A stretch of 64,000 nucleotides of DNA. Source: Paenibacillus lycopersici. Its GTDB lineage: Bacteria > Bacillota > Bacilli > Paenibacillales > Paenibacillaceae. The position numbers and the translations under genes were made by a program. Positions within the stretch are counted from its first letter, which is position 1, and the number at the start of each line of letters is the position of its first letter. Shown here one piece after another: positions 55,053-63,800 of this stretch. The notes beneath the pieces are model-generated. The model made no database searches and was not told where the DNA came from. It saw only the letters and a list, made by a program, of their open reading frames with translations. Location of the stretch: contig NZ_CP048209.1 in the NCBI RefSeq assembly GCF_010119935.1, forward strand, positions 2,235,001-2,299,000, read 5' to 3'.

Positions 55053-57101
55053 ATGAGCAGCTATATCGAACAGGCAGACGGCGTATTCCCGTCCGTCTGC
55101 TCCCTGGATTGTCCCGATCAGTGCGGACTCCTCGTTCATAAACGGGACGGCGTGATCGTCAAGATCGAAGGCGACCCCGCGCATCCGGTCACGCAGGGAG
55201 CGATTTGCAATAAAGTACGGAACATGACGGCGCGGATCTACGACGAGAAGCGGCTGCAATATCCGCTCAAGCGGATCGGTCCCAAAGGAAGCGGCCAATT
55301 CGAGCGGATCGGCTGGGAAGAGGCGATCGCCACGATCGCCGGCAAGTGGAAGACGCTGATCGCGGACGAAGGACCGGACGCGATACTGCCTTACAGCTTC
55401 TACGGCAATATGGGCCGCATCAACACGGAAGGGATGGGGCGGCGTTTCTTCAACCGCATGAATGCGAGCCGCTTGATCTATTCCATCTGCGAGGCGGCGG
55501 GGACGGTCGGCTACGGCTTCACGATGGGCGGCAGCTTCGGCACCGATCCCGAAGATACGGTCCATGCCAAGCTGCATATCATGTGGGGCGTCAACGCGGT
55601 CAGCACGAATATGCATCAGGTGACGCTGTCCGAGAGAGCGCGCAAGAACGGCGCCGCCGTCGTCGTCATCGACGTCCACCGCAACCGCACCGCCAAATGG
55701 GCCGACTGGTTCATTCCGATCAAGCCGGGGACGGACGCGGCGCTCGCGCTCGGGCTGATGCACGTGCTGTTCGCGGAAGGATATACGGACGAAGCGTTCA
55801 TGGCGCAGCATACGGTCGGCCATGAAGCATTGCGCGCGCATGCGAAACAGTACCCGCCTGACGTCGTTGCCGCCATTACGGGCGTTCCGGCCGAGGATAT
55901 CGTCAAGCTGGCCCGCATGTACGGCGGCGTCGACGGCGCCGCGTTCATCCGGATCGGCAACGGGCCGCAACATCATGACAACGGCGGCATGACGACCCGC
56001 ACGATCTCCTGCCTCCCCGCGCTGACCGGCCAGTGGCTGAAGAAGGGCGGCGGCGCGATCAAAGGGAACGGCGGCCATCTGGCGCTCAACAAGCATGCGC
56101 TGGAACGCCCGGATTTGAAGCCGGACGGGCTGGAGCGGTCGCGCGCCATCAACATGAACCTGATCGGCAGCGCGCTGCTCGAGCTGGAGCGGCCGATCTA
56201 CTCGCTCTACGTCTATAACGCCAACCCGGCCGTCGTTGCGCCCCATGCGGGCAAGGTGCGGGAAGGGCTGGCGCGCGAAGACCTGTTCACCGTCGTGCAC
56301 GAGCTCTTCATGACCGAGACGGCGCTGTACGCGGATATCGTGCTGCCGGCAACGTCCGCCTTCGAGAATACGGACGTCTATTCATCCTATTGGCATCATT
56401 ACGTGCAAATTCAGGAGCCGGTCGTCGCGCCGTACGGCGAGAGCAAATCGAACGCCGATGTGTTCCGGCTGCTCGCCAAGGCGATGGGCTACGAGGACGA
56501 GCCGCTGCGCGACGGCGATCTCGCCATGATCGACCAGGCGCTGGACAATCCGAACAACCCGAATCTTGCGGGCCTGTCCGCCGCGCTGCTGCAGGAGCGG
56601 CAATTCGCCAAGGCGGCCGTCAGGCCGGTGCTGTCCGGCAAGCTGCGCACGCCGAGCGGCAAGATCGAGCTGTACTCCGCCGCCATGGAGAAGCAAGGCT
56701 TCCCGCCGCTGCCGACGTACATTCCGCTGCCGGACGACGGGCCATACCCGTTCCTGTTCATTCCGACGGCGAACCACAATTTCCTGAATTCCACCTTCGC
56801 CAACAACGACAAGCACGCGGCGCTGGAGAAGACGCCGAAGCTGTACATGAACGCCGCCGACGCCGCCGGAATCGGCATTCGGGATGGCGATGCGGTGAAG
56901 GCGTGGAACGACCGCGGCGCGTGCGTGCTGACGGCCGCCGTCGGGGAGGACGTGCTGCCGGGCGTCGTCGTCAGCCAAGGCTTATGGTCCGACGGCAAGG
57001 CCGACAACGCCGTCGTCAATGCGCTCACCCCCGACCGCGTCGCGGATATGGGGCAGGGAGCGACGTTCTTCTCAGGGCGCGTTGACGTGGCCCGCGCATA
57101 G
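55053..57101 (+). CDS. Molybdopterin-dependent oxidoreductase (DMSO reductase family)
   Basis: The 682-residue product has an N-terminal [4Fe-4S] site, Cys16, Cys20, Cys24 (CSLDCPDQC) and Cys52 (GAICNK), and Cys146 (SICEAAG) at the molybdenum-ligand position. The molybdopterin dinucleotide domain is at the C-terminus (PLFLFIPTANHNFLNST-like, MNAADAAGIGIRDGDAVKAWN). There is no Tat signal, so it is cytoplasmic, like B. subtilis YyaE and related enzymes of unknown substrate. AAAGGAGAG precedes ATG 55053; the open frame from 54939 runs through intergenic sequence. No electron-transfer subunit or cofactor genes are adjacent. Confidence 0.92.
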   Translation: MSSYIEQADGVFPSVCSLDCPDQCGLLVHKRDGVIVKIEGDPAHPVTQGAICNKVRNMTARIYDEKRLQYPLKRIGPKGSGQFERIGWEEAIATIAGKWKTLIADEGPDAILPYSFYGNMGRINTEGMGRRFFNRMNASRLIYSICEAAGTVGYGFTMGGSFGTDPEDTVHAKLHIMWGVNAVSTNMHQVTLSERARKNGAAVVVIDVHRNRTAKWADWFIPIKPGTDAALALGLMHVLFAEGYTDEAFMAQHTVGHEALRAHAKQYPPDVVAAITGVPAEDIVKLARMYGGVDGAAFIRIGNGPQHHDNGGMTTRTISCLPALTGQWLKKGGGAIKGNGGHLALNKHALERPDLKPDGLERSRAINMNLIGSALLELERPIYSLYVYNANPAVVAPHAGKVREGLAREDLFTVVHELFMTETALYADIVLPATSAFENTDVYSSYWHHYVQIQEPVVAPYGESKSNADVFRLLAKAMGYEDEPLRDGDLAMIDQALDNPNNPNLAGLSAALLQERQFAKAAVRPVLSGKLRTPSGKIELYSAAMEKQGFPPLPTYIPLPDDGPYPFLFIPTANHNFLNSTFANNDKHAALEKTPKLYMNAADAAGIGIRDGDAVKAWNDRGACVLTAAVGEDVLPGVVVSQGLWSDGKADNAVVNALTPDRVADMGQGATFFSGRVDVARA

Positions 57102-57127
57102 ACTGCGAACGCATAGCTATATCGGTG

Positions 57128-57154
57128 CCGGAACCTGCCGCAAGGCGGGTTCTT
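57128..57154 (+). terminator. Terminator of the molybdopterin gene, left copy
   Basis: GAACCTGCC and GGCGGGTTC form a stem with a GCAA loop. 24 bases (57131-57154) recur identically at 57678-57701 across the dispersed repeat. This left copy lacks the long T run. Confidence 0.8.
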
Positions 57155-57677
57155 AGGCTGTCGAGAAAGTTAGATGCCGCATATGCCCGCATTTATTGAA
57201 AGGAAAAGGTCCCCTCTCCAAGACTGGGCGGACAGAGGTTCCGTTATTTGGGGGAAATAGGGCTATTGGGGGCGTGGACGGACACAGGATCCGTTAATGT
57301 TCTCGAATGACATCGAAACCAGGCTAAGCAGCCGATATAGCGGATCTCCTGTCCGCGAGCATATGAAAAAACGTGATCATGATGCAAATAACAGATCTCC
57401 TGTCCACTTCCTTGTATCGAGGGACATACCGCGAACCAACCGTCATGAAGCTCTCCAAACGGTTACAGCCAGCCATGCCACGCGGGCGAAACGGCAACAG
57501 GATCCGTTTGTGTTCCTGAGCGGGGTTGTCGCGAGTCTGTCCGGTATGAAGTTGATTGCCCTCCGCCTGGAAAAGAAGGCTCGAGAGGGATAACCGCCCC
57601 TCCGAAGCACTTGGACGGCATCGAATACGTAAGAAACCCGGCGTATTAAGAAAAACGCGGGTTTCTCTACAATCCGG
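57155..57677. repeat. Composite dispersed repeat, copy 3
   Basis: The motif-bearing part (57160-57530) is the reverse complement of copy 2. It has motifs at 57229-57247, 57279-57297, 57337-57355, 57388-57405 and 57492-57508 in mirrored order. The second block (57546-57670) is in the same orientation as at 46161-46333. Ends are GTCGAGAAAG (57160) and GGTTTCTCTAC (57660). A 24-base identical terminator duplication flanks it. No coding pattern. Confidence 0.88.
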
Positions 57678-57705
57678 GAACCTGCCGCAAGGCGGGTTCT
57701 TTTTG
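57678..57705 (+). terminator. Terminator, right copy, with T run
   Basis: It duplicates the hairpin at 57131-57154 exactly and continues into TTTTTG. It lies 79 bases before the L33 gene. Confidence 0.85.
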
Positions 57706-57783
57706 TTGGCCGTGCGATTGTCACCGCGAGGCTTTCCTTCATACCTTAGTGACAAAGGGAGGCAAAGGAGGGGAATAAGCATC

Positions 57784-57936
57784 ATGCGCGTAACGATCAC
57801 GCTGGCATGCACGGAATGCAGTGCCCGCAATTACATGACGACCAAGAACAAGAAGAACGATCCTAACCGGCTGGAGCTGAACAAATATTGTCCGTCGCAA
57901 AAAAAGGTGACGCTTCACAGAGAGACCAGGTCCTGA
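57784..57936 (+). CDS. rpmG: 50S ribosomal protein L33
   Basis: The 50-residue product matches L33 ([39 protein letters not shown]). The zinc-ribbon form has two CxxC pairs; here Cys9, Cys12 and Cys36 remain, but the fourth is Gln39. It therefore sits between the zinc-binding C+ and zinc-free C- types and probably binds zinc weakly or not at all. GGAGGGG lies 11 bases before the ATG. Firmicutes often carry more than one L33 gene, zinc-free forms being made under zinc starvation; no regulator site was identified here. Confidence 0.93.
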   Translation: MRVTITLACTECSARNYMTTKNKKNDPNRLELNKYCPSQKKVTLHRETRS

Positions 57937-58038
57937 TCGCTCCTGATCGCTAGATCTTCCACGGATGTCCCTAATCTTCATTTGCATGTTTGCATGGCCG
58001 CATGTTGCGATGAAGTTAACTTAATATAAGTAAGTTGC

Positions 58039-58072
58039 TTGACATTTTAAACTGTAACTCATATAATTACAG
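58039..58072 (+). promoter_or_regulatory. Perfect-consensus promoter overlapped by an operator
   Basis: TTGACA (58039), exactly 17 bases, TATAAT (58062). CTGTAA (58052) and TTACAG (58067) form an inverted repeat covering the -10 box. A second CTGTAACTATAACAG lies at 58139-58153, just before the start of 58193. A consensus promoter under such sites suggests tight repression. Confidence 0.8.
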
Positions 58073-58192
58073 TATCGAAAGAGAAGAAGGACTCGAGCCG
58101 GTAAGCCGCGCGTGCAAGGTCCTCTTTTCTTCACTGAACTGTAACTATAACAGATACAGATTGGTCAATTCCGACGACAGGTGGTGCTGACG

Positions 58193-58561
58193 ATGAGCTT
58201 TGCGATCAGTGATTGGGTACAAGGCAGAACGAAGGACGGGGAGCTTATTCAAGGATTTATTACGTCGCTGAACGAACGGCAGAACATTGCAAGCGTGTAC
58301 GTCGTGCAATCCGATCACGATGCCGCGGTCGGCACTACGGTCTCCGTATTGAGCGGCTGGCTTAAGCCGCAGCCTGCGGCGCGGGTGCTGGATTACGCGG
58401 AGCCGATTCTCGATTTCATCGAGCTGGCCTTGGCGACGCGGGATGCGGAATGGTTCGCGGAGCTGACGGAGCGCCTGCATGAAGTGATGGAGAAGCGGGA
58501 GCGCGGCAATGCCAGCGAACCGGTCCTGCATAACCGCAACCGGCTCGGTCAAATCAATTGA
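58193..58561 (+). CDS. IDEAL domain-containing protein
   Basis: The 122-residue product has an N-terminal beta-rich part (SFAISDWVQGRTKDGELIQGFI, KOW-like) and a C-terminal IDEAL-type segment (ILDFIELALATRDAEWFAEL, about residues 75-94), a short helical motif of Firmicute proteins of unclear role. AGGTGG lies before ATG 58193; a GTG at 58181 is possible but worse placed. The promoter about 125 bases upstream matches the sigma-A consensus perfectly and is overlapped by inverted repeats, so expression is probably strong but regulated. A hairpin at 58587 follows. Confidence 0.7.
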   Translation: MSFAISDWVQGRTKDGELIQGFITSLNERQNIASVYVVQSDHDAAVGTTVSVLSGWLKPQPAARVLDYAEPILDFIELALATRDAEWFAELTERLHEVMEKRERGNASEPVLHNRNRLGQIN

Positions 58562-58586
58562 CGATCCGGCCCAGGCAAGCATAGAT

Positions 58587-58617
58587 AGAGACCGGAATGT
58601 ACCGTTCCGGTCTATTC
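58587..58617 (+). terminator. Hairpin after the IDEAL gene
   Basis: AGACCGGAA and TTCCGGTCT form a perfect 9-pair stem with a 7-base loop; only ATT follows, so it is a weak intrinsic terminator. Confidence 0.55.
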
Positions 58618-58677
58618 GCCGTTCCCGCATTGGCGTAAAATGGGCGTACAGGCATTATCGTCAGGAGGGTTCCGAAT

Positions 58678-59547
58678 ATGAGCTTTCGGCTTCTCATGCA
58701 CGGCCGCCCGCTGCGCGTCGAGCATATCACGACAGACCGTCAGCAGAACCGCAGGGGGCCGGTGAACAACCGCCATCGCCATCCCGTTTTCCATGTGATG
58801 TACATCACGGACGGGGAAGGCCGGTTCCTCGTGAATGACCGGCTGACGCGGGCGCTTCCCGGGCATCTCTACATCATCAACCCGAACGAATGGCATCAGT
58901 TTCATGGCGACGAGACGAATTCGCTGCATAACCTGGAATGCACGTTTCTCGTTCGCGACGACACGCAGGAGCCCGCCGTCGTCAATTTCTTCGATTGGTT
59001 CGAAGCGAAGCGAGGCATGCCCGTCCCGGCCTCGCTCCGCGAAGGGCCGATTCGCGTGCCGGCGAAGCTGCAGCCGTTCCTGCTGGAAGGCTTCAACCGG
59101 CTGCTCGATCCCGGCAGCCGCTATGTGACGGAGGAGCACCGGGAGCTTATGGTCGCGGACTTGCTGCTGCGGACGGAAGAACTGCTCTGGCAGCTGATCG
59201 CGTCGCAGGGCGACCGGACGCGGGAACGGACGGGAGCCGAAGAAGTGGAGACGCTGAAGCGCTATATGGCCGCGCATCTGGGCGAGTCGATCCAGCTCGA
59301 GCAGCTTGCGGCGCTTGTCCATTGGTCGCCGAATTATTTATGCCGCGTGTACAAGACGCATACCGGCATGACGCCGCTCGCGCATTTGCAGCAGCTGCGG
59401 ATGGAGGCGGCCGAGAAGCTGCTGCTCTATACGGATTATCCCGTATTCACGGTTTCGGAGACGGTCGGCTACGAGGATCCTTCTTACTTCGCGCGCTTGT
59501 TCCGCAGGCATCGCGGCCGGGCGCCGAGCGACTACCGAAAAGGATAA
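58678..59547 (+). CDS. AraC family regulator with N-terminal cupin
   Basis: The 289-residue product has a cupin sensor (VFHVMYITDGEGRFLVNDRL, GHLYIINPNEWHQF) and an AraC domain (LEQLAALVHWSPNYLCRVYK; VGYEDPSYFARLFRRHRG). CAGGAGGG precedes the ATG. The PhyH-family gene follows 111 bases downstream on the same strand and is its probable target. Confidence 0.92.
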   Translation: MSFRLLMHGRPLRVEHITTDRQQNRRGPVNNRHRHPVFHVMYITDGEGRFLVNDRLTRALPGHLYIINPNEWHQFHGDETNSLHNLECTFLVRDDTQEPAVVNFFDWFEAKRGMPVPASLREGPIRVPAKLQPFLLEGFNRLLDPGSRYVTEEHRELMVADLLLRTEELLWQLIASQGDRTRERTGAEEVETLKRYMAAHLGESIQLEQLAALVHWSPNYLCRVYKTHTGMTPLAHLQQLRMEAAEKLLLYTDYPVFTVSETVGYEDPSYFARLFRRHRGRAPSDYRKG

Positions 59548-59658
59548 GATCGTCCGCATCTCCGATTGTTTTGTGCCTTCAAGGCCTTCTGCCGCGCTGA
59601 TACCATGAGGATATGGCGTTTCATGCCAGCACTAGAGCGATCATGGAGGTAAGCGAGC

Positions 59659-60537
59659 ATGCGATTAACGGTGGAACAAATCATAACGTACCAGACGGAA
59701 GGGTATCTGATCGTGCCGGACGTGCTGAGCGCGGACGACCTGCAGCCGGTCATTGACGAGATCGGGCGGGAGATCGACGATCGGGCGCGGAAGCTGAAGG
59801 CGGAAGGCAAACTGCAAGCGCTTTACGAGGACGAGCCGTTCGAGAAACGGTATGCGAGCTTGTACCGGGATTGCCGGGAGATCGGCAGGGGACTGGATAT
59901 TATGACCTATCTGGGCGAAGCGATGTTCCGGCATCTCGGCAGCGACAAGCTGCTGGACGTCGTGGAATGCCTGCTCGGCAGCGAGCTGAGCTGCAATCCG
60001 ATCCAGCATCTGCGCGCGAAGCTGCCGAAGAAGTACGCGGGCGACGAGCCGGATTATTTTCAAAACGTCCCCTGGCATCAGGATTGCGCCGTGACGTCGC
60101 CCGATTCCGAAGCGTCCGAGATCATTACGTTCTGGATGCCGCTCGTCGACGCGACGGCGGAAACGGGCTGCATGGAGGTGATGCCCCGCGTGTTCAAGCA
60201 AGGCTATCTGGACCACCGCGCGGAAGGCGGGACGATGATCGATCCCGACAAGCTGCCGGAGGCGGAGCCCGTGCTTGCGGAGTGCACGAAAGGCAGCCTC
60301 GTCATCATGAACAAATATACGCCCCACCGTGGCATCGGCAACCGCTCGGACATCGTGCGCTGGTCGATCGACCTGCGCTATCACAAGACGGGGGCGAATT
60401 CGGGCCGCGAGTTCCAGCCGTCCTTCCCCGTGCGCAGCGCCTCGGATCCGGCAAGCGTGCTGACGGACGCCGAGGAATGGCGGCGCTTGTGGCAGTCCGT
60501 CAAGGACGAGAAGGGGCGGAAGCTGCACCGCGTCTAA
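59659..60537 (+). CDS. Phytanoyl-CoA dioxygenase (PhyH) family protein
   Basis: The 292-residue product is an Fe(II)/2-oxoglutarate oxygenase: HxD is His140 and Asp142 (WHQDC), the distal His is 223 (TPHRG), and the Arg that holds 2-oxoglutarate is probably in VRWSIDLR. GGAGG precedes the ATG. It differs clearly from the family member at 4107, so it is not a recent duplicate. It lies between an AraC gene on the same strand and a convergent AraC gene. The substrate is unknown. Confidence 0.88.
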   Translation: MRLTVEQIITYQTEGYLIVPDVLSADDLQPVIDEIGREIDDRARKLKAEGKLQALYEDEPFEKRYASLYRDCREIGRGLDIMTYLGEAMFRHLGSDKLLDVVECLLGSELSCNPIQHLRAKLPKKYAGDEPDYFQNVPWHQDCAVTSPDSEASEIITFWMPLVDATAETGCMEVMPRVFKQGYLDHRAEGGTMIDPDKLPEAEPVLAECTKGSLVIMNKYTPHRGIGNRSDIVRWSIDLRYHKTGANSGREFQPSFPVRSASDPASVLTDAEEWRRLWQSVKDEKGRKLHRV

Positions 60538-60620
60538 GCGGAGCGTATATCCCTCCGGCGAGAGTGGCGCGCCTCGTCGGTTCAGGGACGCTGTAGTCGC
60601 TGCCGATACTCGCCGTCCAA

Positions 60621-60650
60621 GTTAAGGCCCGTCCTTCAATCAGACGGGCC
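60621..60650 (-). terminator. Terminator overlapping the end of the AraC gene
   Basis: On the minus strand GGCCCGTC and GACGGGCC form the stem, followed by TTAACTT; the stop codon of the AraC gene (60640-60642) lies in the loop. Confidence 0.6.
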
Positions 60651-61509
60651 GCTTTGCTTTGCGGTACGCAAGCGGCGCCATGCCCTTGCGTTCGCGGAAG
60701 ATTTTGGCGAACGTCTTGTACGATCCGAAGCCGACCTCGAGCGCGACCTCCACGACGCTGAAATCCGTCGAGAGGAGCAGGGCGCTCGCATGCCGCAGCC
60801 GGAGATCCTGCAGGAAGTGGACGAACGTCTGGCCGGTCTTCTCCTTGATCACTTCGCTGATCCGCGACGCGCTCATGCCGAAGCGGTCCGACAGCTGCGT
60901 CAGCGTCACGTCTTCCTGATAATTGCGGTGAATGTAGTGGATGATCGGCCAGACGGAGGCATGGGGCTTCGACGCGGCCGGCGGCGGGGCGGTCAGCGGC
61001 TGCTGCTTCCTGCGTTCGCGGTCGAAGCAGACGAGCAGCTCCTTCAGCCGGCCTTGCAGCATGGTCAGCCGCCAAGGGTCGTTCCCCTTGTACTCCCGCA
61101 TCATGTCGTCGATCAGGAAGCGCGTACGGGCCGCCATGGTGCCGGTAAACGTCGTGTACGGCGGAAGCGGGCTCGGCTCGATCAGCTCGGCCAGCCCGTC
61201 TCCTTGGGCGTTCGCGTCCATGAGCAGATCCATGCTGAACATGCAATTGTACAACAGCAGCGTGCTGCCCGGCTCAGTGAAGATTTCGTGCACCTGGTAC
61301 GGCTGCACGAACGTGAACGTGCCCGGCACCATGTCGTGGCTGACGTTGTTGACGACTTCGGAGCCGCGGCCTTCGATCACGTAGGACAGCTCCAGAAAAT
61401 CGTGCCGGTGCGCCCGGAAGCCGCGATCCAGCGTATGGATGCCGATATGGAAAGGAAACGGCGTATCGGCGTTCGGATACGTTTTCAAATAGTCCGGAAA
61501 ATGGGTCAT
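60640..61509 (-). CDS. AraC family regulator with N-terminal cupin
   Basis: The 289-residue product has a cupin sensor (HRHDFLELSYVIEGRGSEVV) and an AraC domain (LTQLSDRFGMSASRISEVIK; VGFGSYKTFAKIFRERKG). GGAGG lies 12 bases before ATG 61509; the open frame extends to 61560 without a site. It is divergent from a Gfo/Idh/MocA gene and a sugar isomerase gene with 130 bases between starts, repeating the design at 24284-27311. Confidence 0.92.
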   Translation of the reverse strand: MTHFPDYLKTYPNADTPFPFHIGIHTLDRGFRAHRHDFLELSYVIEGRGSEVVNNVSHDMVPGTFTFVQPYQVHEIFTEPGSTLLLYNCMFSMDLLMDANAQGDGLAELIEPSPLPPYTTFTGTMAARTRFLIDDMMREYKGNDPWRLTMLQGRLKELLVCFDRERRKQQPLTAPPPAASKPHASVWPIIHYIHRNYQEDVTLTQLSDRFGMSASRISEVIKEKTGQTFVHFLQDLRLRHASALLLSTDFSVVEVALEVGFGSYKTFAKIFRERKGMAPLAYRKAKRPV

Positions 61510-61639
61510 GGCAATCGCGGTCCTCCGAAGAAATGGGACGTTTATCGAAATATGAGACAAGCTTTTTTACAAGGTTTATCTTATCATAGAAACGATAGCA
61601 AGCGTTATCATGCGAAGGCAATCGGAGAGGAAGATGGAC

Positions 61640-62704
61640 ATGGCGGTTCGGATCGGCATCATCGGCGCCGGCAATATTGGCAGCGTTCACGCTTCGCAGT
61701 TCACGCAGCTGCGCGACCTGTGCGAAGTAACGGCGATTACAGACGTATATCTCCCGCTGGCGGAGCAGCGCGCGGCCGAGTTCGGCATTCCTGCCGTGCT
61801 CGAATCTCCCGAGGCGCTCATTCAGAGCGCGGACGTTGACGCGGTCATCATCGGGGTACCGAATCAATTCCACGCGGAGCTGGCCTTGCAGGCGATCGAG
61901 GCAGGCAAGCATGTGCTGCTGGAGAAACCGATGGGCATCAACGCGGCGGCGGCCAAGCGGATACTGAAAGCGAGCGAGAAGTCCGACAAGGTCGTCATGG
62001 TGGGGCATCAGATGCGCTGGGAATCCGTGCCGATGCAGATCAAGGCACAGATCGACCGGGGCGAGCTCGGCAAAATCTACACGGCCAAGACCGGCTGGTT
62101 CCGCCGCAAAGGCATTCCCGGCTGGGGCACCTGGTTTACGCGCATGGATCAATCCGGCGGCGGCCCGCTGATCGATATCGGCGTGCATATGCTGGACCTG
62201 GCGCTCTATCTGATGGGCAATCCGAAGCCGGTATCGGTGTTCGGTTCGACGTACGCGGAATTCGGGCCGAAGCGCAAGGGCATCGGCACATGGGGCAAGC
62301 CGAACTGGGACGGCGTGTACGATGTCGAGGATCTGGCGACGGCGCTTATCAAAATGGAAGACGGCAGCACGCTGACGCTTGAAGTAAGCTGGGCCGTTCA
62401 CATGGATACGGACAATACGCCGTTCGTGCATCTCATGGGCACGGAAGGCGGCGCGAGCTATCGCGGCGCGACCGGCAAGCTGCTGACGGAGAAATTCGAC
62501 AAGCCGATGGAAATCGCGCTGTCCCGTCCGGAGAACGACGAGCACGAGCGCCTGCGCCTCAGCCGTCATTTCCTGGACTGCATCAAGACGGGCAAGCAGC
62601 CGATCACGTCGGCGCTCACGGGCTTCACGAACAATCTGGTGCTCGATGCGATCTATGAATCGTCGCGCACCGGCAATGAAGTGAAATTGGATTGGAACCT
62701 GTAG
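61640..62704 (+). CDS. Gfo/Idh/MocA family oxidoreductase
   Basis: The 354-residue product starts MAVRIGIIGAGNIGSVHASQ, a textbook Rossmann motif, and has EKP at 95-97. DIGVHMLDLALYLMG provides the substrate-side Asp/His pattern of inositol- and sugar-dehydrogenases. Three ATGs are in frame (61610, 61634, 61640); GAGG nine bases before 61640 favours the last. The sugar isomerase gene follows after 72 bases. Confidence 0.92.
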   Translation: MAVRIGIIGAGNIGSVHASQFTQLRDLCEVTAITDVYLPLAEQRAAEFGIPAVLESPEALIQSADVDAVIIGVPNQFHAELALQAIEAGKHVLLEKPMGINAAAAKRILKASEKSDKVVMVGHQMRWESVPMQIKAQIDRGELGKIYTAKTGWFRRKGIPGWGTWFTRMDQSGGGPLIDIGVHMLDLALYLMGNPKPVSVFGSTYAEFGPKRKGIGTWGKPNWDGVYDVEDLATALIKMEDGSTLTLEVSWAVHMDTDNTPFVHLMGTEGGASYRGATGKLLTEKFDKPMEIALSRPENDEHERLRLSRHFLDCIKTGKQPITSALTGFTNNLVLDAIYESSRTGNEVKLDWNL

Positions 62705-62776
62705 ACCGGTACTCGCCAGCGTATTGAAGTAGATGTATAGAAACAAGATTCTATATTCCATTGGAGGCGGATTCAT

Positions 62777-63616
62777 ATGTTGAGAGGACTTTCCCGCGCC
62801 GGACTCGGCAGCATCGGCAGCGACGAGCGTTTCATCGCGCTTGCCGGCGAACACGGATTTCAAACGGTCGACATCGATGCCAAAGGCTTGATCGACCGCA
62901 ACGGCCTCGAAGCCGCGCGCAAGCTGCTGGCCGACAATAACGTCACGATCGGCTCCATCGGCCTGTCGGTCGAGTGGCGCCAGTCGGAAGAGACGTTCCG
63001 CGCCGGACTGGCCAAGCTGGCGGAAGATGCCGCGGCCGCGGCCGCGCTCGGCTGCCGCAGCTGCTGCACGTACATTCTGCCGGCAACGGATTTCAAAGCG
63101 GCGCATTTCACGGTGATCGCCACGCGCAGACTGCGCACATGCGCGCAAATTCTCGGCGCTTACGGCATTCGCCTCGGCCTCGAATTCGTCGGCCCGCATC
63201 ACCTGCGCACGGCATGGGCGAACCCGTTCCTGTGGACGATGCACGAGACGCTGGACTGGATCGACGCGATCGGCGAGCCGAACGTCGGCCTGCTGTTCGA
63301 TTCGTACCACTGGTACACGAACGGCCATACGCTCGCTGACATCGAAGCCCTGACGCCGGATCAAATCGTGCATGTCCATATCAACGACGCGCCGGACCTT
63401 CCGGTGGAAGAGGTGCTCGACAACGGACGTCTCTATCCGGGCGAAGGCGTGATCGATCTGGGCGGCTTCCTGAAGGCGCTGAACGCGATCGGCTACAAAG
63501 GCTCCGTCACGCAGGAAATCCTGACGAAGGAAGCGCCCGCGGCTTCGTCGGAAGCGCTGCTGGAGCGCTCCAAAGCCGGCTTCGACAAAGTCTATCAGGC
63601 TGCCGGCCTGGCGTAA
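62777..63616 (+). CDS. Sugar phosphate isomerase/epimerase
   Basis: The 279-residue product is a xylose-isomerase-like TIM barrel with metal-ligand segments LGLEFVGPHH, LLFDSYHWY and VHVHINDAP and a late QEILTKE. TTGGAGG precedes the ATG. It is the second gene of the AraC-controlled module. DSYHWY and HINDA resemble the inosose-isomerase/hydroxypyruvate-isomerase-like group, but the substrate is not fixed by sequence. Confidence 0.9.
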   Translation: MLRGLSRAGLGSIGSDERFIALAGEHGFQTVDIDAKGLIDRNGLEAARKLLADNNVTIGSIGLSVEWRQSEETFRAGLAKLAEDAAAAAALGCRSCCTYILPATDFKAAHFTVIATRRLRTCAQILGAYGIRLGLEFVGPHHLRTAWANPFLWTMHETLDWIDAIGEPNVGLLFDSYHWYTNGHTLADIEALTPDQIVHVHINDAPDLPVEEVLDNGRLYPGEGVIDLGGFLKALNAIGYKGSVTQEILTKEAPAASSEALLERSKAGFDKVYQAAGLA

Positions 63617-63649
63617 GGAATAATCATTGGCGCAAGCCGTTCTCGTATG

Positions 63650-63688
63650 TCCCGCATGGCGGCCGGAAGCCGTCCTGCGGGATTTTTT
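63650..63688 (+). terminator. Terminator after the sugar isomerase gene
   Basis: TCCCGCA pairs with TGCGGGA, with a nested GGC/GCC hairpin, followed by six T. Confidence 0.85.
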
Positions 63689-63800
63689 GCGGGCAGCGGC
63701 CGGGACTAGTCTCGCATGCGCGTCAACGGCCGATTCAATTATGGAGCTTAGGTATGCTACAATGAATCTATTAACTACGACAGGAAATGGGAGAGAGCGC

